Shown in pieces: positions 29,037 through 39,497 of a stretch of 64,000 nt of DNA. Source of the stretch: Pseudomonadota bacterium (GTDB lineage: Bacteria; Pseudomonadota; Gammaproteobacteria; Burkholderiales; Burkholderiaceae_E); contig JAKPAM010000008.1 in NCBI GenBank assembly GCA_029779435.1, positions 1 through 64,000 on the forward strand. Reading direction: 5' to 3'. Under the pieces are notes generated by a model. It worked only from the letters and a program-made list of their open reading frames with translations, searched no databases and had not been told where the DNA came from. A program made the position numbers and the translations under genes. The stretch's first letter is position 1. Every line of letters starts with the position of its first letter.

Positions 29037-31574
29037 ATGGATATCAATCATCGCCGGGGCCCCCGGCGCTCGCGGGCAGGGCAATGGGCGGGACATTCGG
29101 CACGACTCGCGCTGGCCGGCGCGATCGGGCTGCACGGATTCGTCGCGGTGACGGCGGCGCGCGCACAGGGGCCCGCGGCGACATCGGGCACGAGCGCCGA
29201 CGCGTCCGACGCCGGCGGCACTGCCGAGGACCGGCGCGACTACGACATCCCCGCCGGCCCGCTGGACCAGGCACTGATCCGCTTCGGCCGCGAAGCCGGC
29301 GTCCTGCTGACGTTCCCGACGACGACGACCGACGGCAAGCACAGCCCCGGCCTGCGCGGCCGCCACACGGTGCGCGAGGGGCTCGATGCATTGCTGTCCG
29401 GATCGGGACTGAAGGCGATGCCCCAGCCGAACGGCAGCTACCTGCTGGGCATCGACGCGATGCCTGTCGGCGGCACCCGCGAGCGCGAGCGCGGCGACAC
29501 CGCGGCCAGCCTGCCTCCGGTCACCGTGCGCGACCGGATACTGCGCGAAACCGCGACCGGCCCCGTCGTCGGATGGGTTGCGCAGCGCACGGCCACCGGC
29601 GCCAAGGCCGACACCGCGCTGATCGATATCCCCCAATCGGTGTCGGTCATCACGGCCGATGAACTGAGCGCGCGCGCCGTCGCATCGGTCAAGGAAGCGG
29701 TCGGCTATACGGCTGGCGTCACGCCATCGGCATCGTTCGACCTGCGCGAAGACCTGACGACGTTCCGCGGTTTTCCGTTCGACTGGGCGTCGTTCTACCT
29801 GGACGGACTGGCGATGCCTTCGACGACTTATGGCGTCAGCACCAGCGAACCTTATGGCATGGAACGCATCGAGATTCTGCGCGGCCCCGCATCGATGCTC
29901 TACGGCCAGTCATCGACCGGCGGCGTGCTGAACATGGTGTCCAAGCGCCCGCTCGATATACCGCTGCGCGAAGTGCAAGTGCAGATGGGTTCACACGACC
30001 GCCGGCAGGTAGCGTTCGACCTGACCGGCCCGATCGGCGATTCGGACCAATGGTCGTACCGTCTGACAGGGCTGAAGCGGCGCAGCAATACCAGCATCGA
30101 TTTCGTCGAAGACAACCGAACCTACCTCGCGCCAGCACTGACCTGGAAGCCGTCAGCGGCCACGTCTCTGACGTTGCTGGCCAGTCTGCTCGACGACGAC
30201 CTGGGGCGCAGCGGCGGCACGTCGGCCTTTCTGCCGGCATCGGGCATCGCGCTGCCGAATCCCAATGGCACGATCGCCCGCCGCACTTATGGCGGCGAAC
30301 CCAGCTTCGACTACTACAGGAAGAAGCAGTACTCGGCCGGCTACGAGTTCCGCCACCAGTTCGACGACACCTGGCAGTTCATGCAGAACCTGCGTTGGCG
30401 CAAGGTCGATCTCGACTACCAGACCGCTTATGGCCTCGGACTGCTGGCCAGCGATGCCACGCGCCGCACGCTGCGCCGCGGCGCGTTCGGCTCGTTCGGC
30501 CACAACGAAGCCGTGTCGATCGACAGCCAGTTGCAGGCACGCTGGCAATCGGCCGGCGTCACGCATACGACGCTGGTCGGGCTGGACGTCAAGCGGATCG
30601 CGCTCGACGAAACCCGCTATTTCGGCGTCGACGGCCCGTCGCTGGATCTGTTCGCGCCCACCTACGGCGCGGCGTTCGCGCTGCCGTCCGATCCGGACAC
30701 CGACCAGTCGATCGTGACCCGCCAGGTCGGCCTGTATCTGCAGGACCAGATGCGGTTCGCGCAACGCTGGCTGCTGACGCTTGGCGCGCGCTGGGACGTC
30801 GCCAGCCAGGACATCAATGACAGACTGGGCGCGACCAGGACGTCGCTGACCGAGCGCAAGCCAAGCGGACGCGCCGGCCTCAGCTACCAGTTCGACAGTG
30901 GTATCGTGCCCTACGTCAGCGCCGCCACGTCGTTCACGCCCACGCTGACGCCAAATCCTTATGGCGCACCGTTCAAGGCGCTCGCCGGCCGGCAGTACGA
31001 GCTGGGCGTCAAGGTCCAGCCGCCGGGCAGTAACAGCCTGTACACCGCGGCGCTGTTCGACCTGACGCAGCGCAACGGCCTGACCGCCGACCCAGACCAG
31101 GTCAATCATCCCTTCGGGCAGGTGCAGACCGGCGAGTTCCGCTCGCAAGGGTTGGAACTGGAAGCGCGCACGAACCTTTCGCCGTCCGTCAGCGTGATCG
31201 CCGCATACACGTATCTGCATGCTCGCGTCAGCCGCAGCAACGATGACAACGTCGGCAACGCGCCGAAGGGAATTCCGCGCAACACGGCGTCGGTGTGGAC
31301 GCAGTACAAACAACGCGGCGGTCCGCTGACCGGGCTGAGCGTCGGGCTCGGCGTGCGCTATGTCGACAAGCGGCCCAGCGCCGACGCGCCAGGCTTCTAC
31401 TGGGTGCCGTCGTTCACGATGCTGGACGCCGCGCTCGGCTACGACGCGGGTCCATGGCAGTTCGCGCTGAGCATCAGCAACCTGACCGACAAGGTCACTT
31501 ATGACTGCTGGTACGCGCGCTGCTGGTATGGCCCGGCGCGGCAGATCCGCGCGACGGCCACCGTTCGATGGTGA
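29037..31574 (+). CDS. TonB-dependent siderophore receptor with N-terminal STN signalling domain (FecA-type)
   Basis: STN-like DYDIPAGPLDQALIRFGREAGVLLTF..., plug QSVSVITADELSARAVASVKEAVGYTAGV, terminal strand GPARQIRATATVRW. Confidence 0.93.
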   Translation: MDINHRRGPRRSRAGQWAGHSARLALAGAIGLHGFVAVTAARAQGPAATSGTSADASDAGGTAEDRRDYDIPAGPLDQALIRFGREAGVLLTFPTTTTDGKHSPGLRGRHTVREGLDALLSGSGLKAMPQPNGSYLLGIDAMPVGGTRERERGDTAASLPPVTVRDRILRETATGPVVGWVAQRTATGAKADTALIDIPQSVSVITADELSARAVASVKEAVGYTAGVTPSASFDLREDLTTFRGFPFDWASFYLDGLAMPSTTYGVSTSEPYGMERIEILRGPASMLYGQSSTGGVLNMVSKRPLDIPLREVQVQMGSHDRRQVAFDLTGPIGDSDQWSYRLTGLKRRSNTSIDFVEDNRTYLAPALTWKPSAATSLTLLASLLDDDLGRSGGTSAFLPASGIALPNPNGTIARRTYGGEPSFDYYRKKQYSAGYEFRHQFDDTWQFMQNLRWRKVDLDYQTAYGLGLLASDATRRTLRRGAFGSFGHNEAVSIDSQLQARWQSAGVTHTTLVGLDVKRIALDETRYFGVDGPSLDLFAPTYGAAFALPSDPDTDQSIVTRQVGLYLQDQMRFAQRWLLTLGARWDVASQDINDRLGATRTSLTERKPSGRAGLSYQFDSGIVPYVSAATSFTPTLTPNPYGAPFKALAGRQYELGVKVQPPGSNSLYTAALFDLTQRNGLTADPDQVNHPFGQVQTGEFRSQGLELEARTNLSPSVSVIAAYTYLHARVSRSNDDNVGNAPKGIPRNTASVWTQYKQRGGPLTGLSVGLGVRYVDKRPSADAPGFYWVPSFTMLDAALGYDAGPWQFALSISNLTDKVTYDCWYARCWYGPARQIRATATVRW

Positions 31575-31644
31575 GCAGAGATGTATCCGTCCGCCTTGCC
31601 AATGGCCTTACCCCCAGCCCTGGCCTGCGCCATCAGGCAAATGC

Positions 31645-32199
31645 GGCATCGACATCCGGGGCCGATCCCGCAAGCTCTACATCAACTATCGCACCACCAA
31701 TGAGATTCGCCGTCAGGCCGTTGCCCTGTTGGAAGATGTCGAGATCGATGATCTCGATGGCGGCCACGATGAGAATCGCCGTTACCGCTCGCTGTCGCAC
31801 GAACCCGCGCCGGAAATCCACCGCGTCGACGACCTCGAAGCCGCGCACGAGGTAGTGCGCCGCTTTCTGGCGCAGTGGGGAGCCGGACAACAAGGTGCCG
31901 AACCAATGAGCTTCTGCGTGGTCGCGCAGACCGAGAAGGCTCGGGACGCACTGGCTCAGCAATTACAGGCGACGGGGACGCGCACCACTGCGATCACCGC
32001 GCACAGCGCGCATACGAGTACTGCGCAAGCTGTCCACGTAGCGACCATGCATCGCGCGAAAGGCTTGGAGTTCGATTGCGTGGCGGTGGTCGCACCGAAA
32101 GGCTTCCTCGATTCGGCGGGGACGTTCGGCAACGAGCGGCAGTTGCTGTACGTGGCGATGACGCGCGCGAAGCGGGGAGCGGTGCTGGTGCTGTACTGA
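31645..32199 (+). pseudogene. 5'-truncated UvrD/PcrA-like (SF1) helicase fragment
   Basis: Only C-terminal helicase motifs remain: RKLYINYRTTNEIRR, ATMHRAKGLEFDCVAVVAPKG, ERQLLYVAMTRAKRG; no Walker A upstream. Confidence 0.8.
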
Positions 32200-32215
32200 C
32201 GCCGAGGCCGCTTCC

Positions 32216-32443
32216 TCAGGACGGCCTGCCGCTCGGTCGAGGGTACTCGAACCCGCCGGCCTGAGCCTGCTCCTGGAGCACCGACATCAGCGCCTCGACG
32301 GTTGCATTGCGGGGCAGCCATTCGCTATACGCCATCGATACGGCCTGCTGAATCAACTCACGCGCTCGCATGACGTCCGAGGCATGGATGCGCTCGATCG
32401 TTTCGGCAGCCTCGGTATCGAGCAGGCCCGGATTCCACTTCAT
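32216..32443 (-). CDS. Hypothetical small protein
   Basis: 75-aa ORF, no recognised domain. Confidence 0.35.
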   Translation of the reverse strand: MKWNPGLLDTEAAETIERIHASDVMRARELIQQAVSMAYSEWLPRNATVEALMSVLQEQAQAGGFEYPRPSGRPS

Positions 32444-32757
32444 TGGATAGTCCTCCCAGAGGTGCGCTTGGCGGGCCTTCGACTCGGTCCGCAGTCGTCG
32501 ATCTTACGTCGACATCCTGTTAATGCACAACCATTCTCAATAAGAAAACAGCTCGCCCCCTTGAAGCCGGGAACGCGGACCTGTCGTTCGATGCCGATCC
32601 CACCAGAACCATACTGGGCAGCGGAGGCCGCCTGATCGGTTATTGATTCACCCAAAAAAATCGTTGCATCAATCGTTTCAAAAACGACCCTATATTCACA
32701 AAATACCGATAAACTTCAATCAGTTAAGAAAATTTCCCCGCACGCCAATCGTCTCAC

Positions 32758-33222
32758 ATGACAAAGCGCCAAACGCTCGCCACGGTACTCGCCCGAGGTC
32801 CGCAGCCAGCAGGAGATGTCGCTCGATTGCTCGGCGTGAGCCGTTCCACGCTCAGTCGCACCGTCCGGGCGGCCGGTCGTCAGGTCGTCGTTCGCGGTAC
32901 CGCCCGCCGCACGGCCTACGGGCTTCGGAGGCCCCTGAGAGGATCGGACCGCCCGCTACCGCAGTACCGCGTCGATCATCAAGGCAAACTGCATCGCATC
33001 GGCGAGATCGATCTGGTGTCACCCACCGGTATCGCGGTGCGCTGGGAAGATGCGGCGACATTCGAGTGGCCGCTGGAACCCGCGATGCGGGAAGGCTGGA
33101 CGGCGGCGGCTCGCGCGGCGATCACCTTCTGGTCGGCCTGCGCGGCCGATACCCGAATCTCTTCCCCGTTCCGCAAGACCTGCGAGGCCAATGCCAGGCA
33201 GCTATCGGCGGTGCTTGGCTGA
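32758..33222 (+). pseudogene. Internally deleted YjjJ/HipA-family protein (HTH region plus C-terminal tail)
   Basis: N-terminus MTKRQTLATVLARGPQPAGDVARLLGVSRSTLSRTVRAAG...YGLRRPLRG resembles YjjJ-type HipA proteins; kinase core absent; ends with a tail like AAITFWSACAADTRISSPFRKTCEANARQL. Confidence 0.6.
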
Positions 33223-33266
33223 GCGGCGACACCCCACCGAGCCGGATCTCGCTGACTCGGGCGCGC

Positions 33267-34277
33267 TCAGCGGCCGCTGTCCTCGGCGACCTGCACCAAT
33301 CGCTTACCGATCGCCTCGCCATTGAACATTCCGATCAGCGTCGCCGGTGCCCGCTCGATGCCGGGCACGATGTCCTCGGCAAAGACCGTTTCGCCGCGCG
33401 CGAACCAGGGCGCGACGCGAGCCTGATACGCCGGCAGCTTGTGGACGTGATCGCCGACGATGAAGCCCGTCATCGTGATGCGCTTGCTCAGCAGCATCTG
33501 CAGGTTGCGGATGCCGCGGTCCTCGGTCAGGTTGTAGGCGGAGATCATCCCGCACACCGGAAAGCGCGCACCGACGTTGGCGTGGCCCAGCGCGGCCTCC
33601 AGCGTCGTGCCGCCGACGTTGTCGAAATACACGTCGACACCGCGCGGACACAGTTCGCGCAAGGCCTCGCCGGTATCGTGTTCCTTGTAGTTGAACGCCG
33701 CGTCGAAGCCGCATTTTTCCAGGACGTAGGCGACCTTGTGGTCAGCGCCGGCGGATCCGACCACCCGCGCACCGGCGCGCTTGGCGAACTGGCCGGCCAG
33801 TTGCCCCACGGTGCCGGCGGCCGACGAGATGAACACCGTATCGCCCGGTGCCGGCTTGCCGAGTTCCATCATCCCGACCCACGCGGTCAGGCCAGGCATG
33901 CCCAATGCCGAGATCGCCAGACTGACGGGTCCCAGCGACGGGTCGATCTTGTGCAAACCTTCGCCACGCGGTGCCACCACCCGCTCCGCCCAGTCCAGAA
34001 ATCCCCAGACGTAATCGCCGACCGCGAAGCCCGTGTTGTTCGAGGCGATCACTCGGCCCACGACGCGTGATACGACGGGTTGCCCCAGCGTGAACCCGGG
34101 CGCATAGGACGGCCCGTCGTTCATCCGGCCGCGCAGATACGGGTCGGTGGACAGGTAAAGCGCCTGCACCAGCACATCTTGCGGCCCGGCAACGGGCTCC
34201 GGCCCTTGCTCGATGGCGAAACAGGACTCATCGACCCACCCGACGGGCCTTTTGACGAACAGTATGCGGGTATTCAT
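33267..34277 (-). CDS. NADP-dependent medium-chain oxidoreductase (CurA/YncB family)
   Basis: Start MNTRILFVKRPVGW; YLSTDPYLRGRMND, GDTVFISSAAGTVGQLAGQFAK, GVDVYFDNVGG. Confidence 0.93.
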   Translation of the reverse strand: MNTRILFVKRPVGWVDESCFAIEQGPEPVAGPQDVLVQALYLSTDPYLRGRMNDGPSYAPGFTLGQPVVSRVVGRVIASNNTGFAVGDYVWGFLDWAERVVAPRGEGLHKIDPSLGPVSLAISALGMPGLTAWVGMMELGKPAPGDTVFISSAAGTVGQLAGQFAKRAGARVVGSAGADHKVAYVLEKCGFDAAFNYKEHDTGEALRELCPRGVDVYFDNVGGTTLEAALGHANVGARFPVCGMISAYNLTEDRGIRNLQMLLSKRITMTGFIVGDHVHKLPAYQARVAPWFARGETVFAEDIVPGIERAPATLIGMFNGEAIGKRLVQVAEDSGR

Positions 34278-34640
34278 AAGCTTGCCTCTAAGTGCGGGAA
34301 CGCCGTGGTGACAGTGGACAATCGCGCTGTCATCGATCGGGTTCCGATGACGGAACTCGGCTACCTCGATATCGAGATGATCGCAGCCTCCGATCACCAC
34401 ACCCTACCGCATGTTCTTCGCCAACAGAACTCCATAGCCTCCATAGCCAAGTCATCGAGCGGTTCGAGCAGCAAGCCCCCGGTGCGGTGATCGCGCATCC
34501 AGCGCTGAATCGAGCGCTACCGGCGAGTTGGATCGACGAAGTCTTCCAAGCGCGTCGAACCGGGATCCGGCGCCGAACACCCGCGTCACGGCATGCCTCA
34601 CGCCGAGATCCGCGTGATCAGAGAGAACTGGCATACTGTC

Positions 34641-34681
34641 GCGAATGATTATCGATAGCAAATAGAGATCGAGAATCATTC
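34641..34681. promoter_or_regulatory. Paired Fur-box-like palindrome
   Basis: CGAATGATT(ATCGAT)...(GATCGAG)AATCATTCG; 9-bp perfect inverted repeat arms upstream of the siderophore receptor at 34751. Confidence 0.6.
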
Positions 34682-34750
34682 GACATATTCGTTGAAAGCT
34701 GGCTGTCAGCCACCCCGAGGCCGGCGCATCCAGCCCCCGCCGTTCCAACG

Positions 34751-36904
34751 ATGACAAAAAGGGAAGACATGCGGAAATTCATGGGGAAAAGGACTTATAC
34801 GCCGATCGTTTGGGCGATCGCGGCGATGGCCGGAGGCATGCTCATGGCGACGCCGACCCGTGCCCAGCAGACGAATGCCGGCTCCGGAAGCACGCCCCGC
34901 CAGGCTGGCAGTGTCGCCCCATCGACGACGGCGCAGGCGAACGACTCGGCCCTCGATACCGTGACCGTCATCGGCACCGTCGACAAGATGCAGAGCCTGG
35001 ATTTCTACGCCCCGAACTCCAGCGCCGTGATCAAGCGCAGCGACATCGACGAGCAAGGGTCCCGCAAGCTCGACCAGTCGCTGCAGTACCAGGCCGGCGT
35101 CCTCAGCGAGCCTTATGGCGGAGACAACAAGGTCGAGTGGTTCAAGATCCGGGGCTTCGATGCATCGGTCTCGCTGGACGGCACGCCGACGACGCCCAAC
35201 GGCTACTTCGTCTGGAAGCCCGAGATCTTCGGCGTCGAATCGGTCGAAGTGCTGAAAGGGCCGAACTCGCTGGTGTTCGGCGCGTCCGAATCGGGCGGCG
35301 TGGTCAACCTGATCACCAAGCGGCCGCAAAAGAAGGAATCCCTGCTGCTGAATGCGGAGGTCGGCAACCGTGACCGCATGGGCATCGGCGTCGACTACAA
35401 CGGCATCGCCAACCCCGAAGGCACGGTGTACTACCGCCTCGTGATGCAGGCCCGCAGCGAAGACGGCATGCAGCGCCGCACGGACATGAAGAGCTACTAC
35501 CTGGCACCCTCCGTGACCGTCGATTTCACCGGACGCACGTCGCTGACGCTGCTGACCAGCTTCCAGCACGAAGACGGCCGTCCGACCAACGGCTTCCTGC
35601 CCGCGCATGGCACCATCATCGACACGCCCTATGGTCGGATCGATCGACGCACCAACGCCGGCGAACCCGATTTCGACCGGCTCAAGCGCACGCAGCTCAG
35701 CGCCGGATTGCTGTTCAAGCACGAGTTCGGCCAGGGGTGGACCTTCACGCAGAACTACAAGTTCTCGCGCCTGGATCTCGACCAACGCAACGTCTTCGCC
35801 TACGGCTCGAACGGCGACCGCGAACTGCTGCGCGGCTATACGTTCACCGACGGCAAGACCACGAACCACTATCTCGACACGCGCCTGAACGGCCGGCTGC
35901 GCCTGAGCGATACCGTCGAGATCCTGCCCGTGGTCGGCATCGACTACCTGAAATCGGATACGTCCGGCCAGAACAACGGCTTCGGCATGGCGCCGAACCT
36001 GGACATGTTCGCGCCGGTGTACGGCGCGCCGTTCGCGGTCAGCGCGACGCCCTACGGGCTGGACTCCAAGCAACTGGGCCTGTATGCGTCCGCCCAGCTT
36101 CGGGTGGCCAAGCGCTGGAACTTCAATGCCGGCATTCGCCATGACCGCGCGCGCAGCAACGGCAGCATCAGCGGCGTCGACTCCGGTTACGACGTGAGCC
36201 ACAACAGCGTCAACGTCGGCGCGATGTACATCAGCGACTACGGGATCTCGCCGTACATCAGCCGATCCGAATCGTTCAAGCCGATCGCCGGCGTCGATGG
36301 CTATGGCAACACCTACCGACCCTATGAAGGGAGGCAGACCGAAGTCGGGGTCAAGCTGGAGCCCTCGTGGCTCGATGGCGGGACCTTCACCGTCGCCTGG
36401 TTCGACATCGAGGAGAAGAACGCGCTGATCTCGGACGTCACCAACATCCAGACGCAGGGCGGCAAGCGCACCAATCAGGGCCTTGAGCTGCAAGGGGATT
36501 TCAACCTGTCGCCCAGCACGGCATTGCGGGCGACCTATACCCACAACCATTCGCGCCAGGACATCAGCGACACGCAGACCATCCGGACGCCGCTGATCCC
36601 TAAGCATCAGGCCAGCCTCTGGCTGCGCCACCGCATGGAAGTACCCGGCGGCAACGGGCTGACGATCGCCGCGGGCGCGCGCTACAACGGTTCGACCGAG
36701 GACCAGCGCTACCACGCCGGCGAACGCGTCCCCAGCTATGTCCTGGTGGATCTGATGATGCGCTACGACCTGACCCGCGAGATCGCTCTGCAACTGAATG
36801 CGCGCAACCTGACCGACAAGACCTACGTCAGCGGTTGCGACTTCTACTGCTACTACGGCAGCGGACGAACCCTGGATCTGCAGCTCAAGTACGCGTGGCG
36901 CTGA
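34751..36904 (+). CDS. TonB-dependent siderophore receptor
   Basis: Signal peptide, plug (SSAVIKRSDIDEQGSRKLDQSLQYQAGVLSEPYGGDNKVEWFKIRGFDASVSLDG), barrel and C-terminal strand GRTLDLQLKYAWR. Confidence 0.93.
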   Translation: MTKREDMRKFMGKRTYTPIVWAIAAMAGGMLMATPTRAQQTNAGSGSTPRQAGSVAPSTTAQANDSALDTVTVIGTVDKMQSLDFYAPNSSAVIKRSDIDEQGSRKLDQSLQYQAGVLSEPYGGDNKVEWFKIRGFDASVSLDGTPTTPNGYFVWKPEIFGVESVEVLKGPNSLVFGASESGGVVNLITKRPQKKESLLLNAEVGNRDRMGIGVDYNGIANPEGTVYYRLVMQARSEDGMQRRTDMKSYYLAPSVTVDFTGRTSLTLLTSFQHEDGRPTNGFLPAHGTIIDTPYGRIDRRTNAGEPDFDRLKRTQLSAGLLFKHEFGQGWTFTQNYKFSRLDLDQRNVFAYGSNGDRELLRGYTFTDGKTTNHYLDTRLNGRLRLSDTVEILPVVGIDYLKSDTSGQNNGFGMAPNLDMFAPVYGAPFAVSATPYGLDSKQLGLYASAQLRVAKRWNFNAGIRHDRARSNGSISGVDSGYDVSHNSVNVGAMYISDYGISPYISRSESFKPIAGVDGYGNTYRPYEGRQTEVGVKLEPSWLDGGTFTVAWFDIEEKNALISDVTNIQTQGGKRTNQGLELQGDFNLSPSTALRATYTHNHSRQDISDTQTIRTPLIPKHQASLWLRHRMEVPGGNGLTIAAGARYNGSTEDQRYHAGERVPSYVLVDLMMRYDLTREIALQLNARNLTDKTYVSGCDFYCYYGSGRTLDLQLKYAWR

Positions 36905-36976
36905 GAAGGCGATGATCGCCACCGTCGTGAGGCGGGGCGATCACGCCTTGAACGGATGAAAGCGGTGAACGCCGCC

Positions 36977-37342
36977 TCACGACGCTCCCCACCGCCGGAA
37001 CCAGAGAATCACGGCGGTGGTGACCCCGCACATGACCGCGTTGCCGATACTGACCGCGATGGCCCGGTTCAAGCGCTGGTCACCGTGCTCGTACAGCCAG
37101 GCCGCCATCGTGACGTTGGCCCCCGTCCACGTGATCCAGGTCCACAACGAATGCTGCCCGGAGTCGGCACTCTGGACGATGGCCCAGACAGTGGGCACAT
37201 AAGCGAAGATGCGGATCGTGCTGAACAGCGTGAACGCCCCGGCCAACAGGCGCAGGTACGACACGCGCAGGCGGCCCGCGGACTCCACTCTCTCCTCCTC
37301 CCCGGCGCTGTGCACCGCGCTCGGAGTAACGGTCGCGCTCAT
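36977..37342 (-). CDS. Hypothetical small membrane protein (PQ-loop-like)
   Basis: Start MSATVTPSAV; several hydrophobic segments (AGAFTLFSTIRIFAYVPTVWAIV ... SLWTWITWTGANVTMAAW). Confidence 0.55.
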   Translation of the reverse strand: MSATVTPSAVHSAGEEERVESAGRLRVSYLRLLAGAFTLFSTIRIFAYVPTVWAIVQSADSGQHSLWTWITWTGANVTMAAWLYEHGDQRLNRAIAVSIGNAVMCGVTTAVILWFRRWGAS

Positions 37343-37682
37343 GATTCGATCTCCCGGAACCCGGGCATGCCCCAGCCCCGGCCCGCCCTGCCGAGCCGAT
37401 CGGCCGGGTGCACGGCACGTGGCGGAACGACGGGCGGGCGATTCATCGTGAGTCTCCCTATTGGAGACGCTTGATCTCACTGTAGGCAACGCCCCGCGCC
37501 GAGGAAATACGCCAGCCGTTACAGCGGGGCTCAACCTCCGGGTTAAACGCCGGCGCGCCTCCAACCGGCCACCCGCACCGGCCGCCGACGCCGGATGCCC
37601 GATAAACTATGCCGATTCGCAACTCCATCGCGCCGCGCCGCCTTGCCGCAGGATGCGGACCCGCAGCCGGCGCCGATCTCCG

Positions 37683-38537
37683 ATGCCCATCGACACCACC
37701 ATCCAGCGCTTCCAGGCCGACGTCATCGACGCCTCGATGGAAGTCCCCGTCCTGGTCGACTTCTGGGCCGCCTGGTGCGGCCCCTGCAAGGCGTTGACGC
37801 CGCTGCTCGAAAAGCTCGAGAAGGGCTACAACGGCCATTTCAAGCTGGTCAAGGTAGATACCGAGGCCGAACCGCAGTTGGCCCAGCACTTCCAGATCCG
37901 CTCGATCCCGACCGTCTACGCGTTCGTGCGCGGCCAGCCGGTGGACACCTTCCAGGGCCTGCTCCCCGAAGGCAAGCTGCGGGAGTTCATCGACAAGTTG
38001 ATGCCGAACCCGGCCGAGATCGAGTTCGAGCAGGCCGCCGACGCGCTGGACCGCGGCGATACCGCCACCGCGGCCCGCCACGCCCGCAAGGCGATCGAAC
38101 TCGAACCCGGCCATGACAGCGCCCGCCTGCTCTACGCCCAACTGCTGCTCGCCGATCAGGATCCGGCCGCCGCTCAGGCCCAGATCGACGCGCTGAGCGC
38201 CGCCGCGAAGCGCGACCCGCAGGTGGCGGCACTGGCGGCGCAGGTCGTCGCCGCCGCCGAAGCCGCCAAGCCGGCGGCGCCAACGGCGCTGCTCGCCCGC
38301 GTCGACGCCGACCCGGCCGATCTCGCGGCCCGGATGGAACTGGCCGAGTATTGGATCGGCCACAAGGCCTGGGCCGAAGCCTTCGAACAACTGCTCGAGG
38401 TCGTGAGCCGGGACCGCGCCTATGGCGACGACATCGGCCGCAAGCGGATGGTCGAGGCCTTCGCGCTCGCCGACAATCAGCCGCAACTGGTCGCGCAGTG
38501 GCGGCGCCGGCTGGGGAGTGCACTGAACGTGCGCTGA
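37683..38537 (+). CDS. Thioredoxin-TPR protein (CnoX/YbbN family)
   Basis: MPIDTTIQRFQADVIDASMEVPVLVDFWAAWCGPCKALTPLLEKLEKGYNGHFKLVKVD plus C-terminal TPR-like region; 284 aa. Confidence 0.92.
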   Translation: MPIDTTIQRFQADVIDASMEVPVLVDFWAAWCGPCKALTPLLEKLEKGYNGHFKLVKVDTEAEPQLAQHFQIRSIPTVYAFVRGQPVDTFQGLLPEGKLREFIDKLMPNPAEIEFEQAADALDRGDTATAARHARKAIELEPGHDSARLLYAQLLLADQDPAAAQAQIDALSAAAKRDPQVAALAAQVVAAAEAAKPAAPTALLARVDADPADLAARMELAEYWIGHKAWAEAFEQLLEVVSRDRAYGDDIGRKRMVEAFALADNQPQLVAQWRRRLGSALNVR

Positions 38538-38571
38538 ACCTCAGCCGGACGATAAGCGCAAGGAGTATCCG

Positions 38572-39462
38572 GTGCCGTCATCCCATTCCATCGTTCCGCC
38601 GGCGAATATCGCGGTGATCGGCCTCGGCAACATGGGTCAGCCGATGGCTGCCTGTCTCGCACAGGCCGGTTACCAGGTCATGGGATTCGATATCAGCGCC
38701 GAGGCGCGGGCGAGATTCACCGCGGCGGGAAGGGTTGCCGCGGCGAGCGCGGCACAGGCCGTGGCGGACGCGGCCGTCGTCATTACCCTGCTGCCGGACG
38801 GCAAGATCGTGCGCGCAGTGGTCGACGGTTTCAAGGCCCACCTTATGCCGGGCGCGGTGCTGATCGACATGAGCTCGTCCGCCCCGGTCGGCACCCGGAT
38901 GCTCGGCGAGGAACTGATCGCGGCCGGTTTCGAGTTCATCGACGCGCCGGTCTCGGGCGGCGTGAAGCGCGCCATCGACGGCACGCTCGCGGTCATGGCC
39001 GGCGGCGACGGCCGCACCCTCGACAAGGTCGAACCGGTGTTGAAGGCGATGAGCAAGTCGATCTTCCGCACCGGTCCGCTGGGCTCCGGCCATGCCGCCA
39101 AGGCGCTCAACAACTACGTGTCCGCCACGGGCCTGGCCGCCGCCGTCGAAGCCGTGGCGATCGGCAGTCGTTTCGGGATCGATCCGAACACGCTCGTGGA
39201 TGTGCTCAATGCGTCGACCGGCCGCAACAACGCGACGGAGAACAAGCTCAAGCAGTTCGTGCTATCGGAGTCGTTCGCCTCCGGTTTCTCGCTGGCCCTG
39301 ATGGCGAAGGACATCGGTACCGCCGCCGACCTGGCTCACCAGCTCGACATCCCCGCGCCGCTCGCGGACGAGGTCGCATCGCTGTGGGGCGCCGCGCTGA
39401 AGACGCTCGGCGCATCGGCCGATCATACGGAGATCGGCCGCTATCTGATGGCCAGACGCTGA
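38572..39462 (+). CDS. NAD(P)-dependent beta-hydroxyacid dehydrogenase (3-hydroxyisobutyrate dehydrogenase-like)
   Basis: IAVIGLGNMGQPMAACLAQAGYQVMGFDIS, DAPVSGGVKRAIDGTLAVMAGG, GSGHAAKALNNYVSA. Confidence 0.93.
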   Translation: MPSSHSIVPPANIAVIGLGNMGQPMAACLAQAGYQVMGFDISAEARARFTAAGRVAAASAAQAVADAAVVITLLPDGKIVRAVVDGFKAHLMPGAVLIDMSSSAPVGTRMLGEELIAAGFEFIDAPVSGGVKRAIDGTLAVMAGGDGRTLDKVEPVLKAMSKSIFRTGPLGSGHAAKALNNYVSATGLAAAVEAVAIGSRFGIDPNTLVDVLNASTGRNNATENKLKQFVLSESFASGFSLALMAKDIGTAADLAHQLDIPAPLADEVASLWGAALKTLGASADHTEIGRYLMARR

Positions 39463-39497
39463 TCTGCCGCCATGTCCGTCGCCGTATTCGCGGTCTT

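Noticed and set aside
34706-36922. 738-aa minus-strand ORF opposite the siderophore receptor
   Set aside because: Antisense shadow of the receptor gene; the + strand has clear TonB-receptor motifs.
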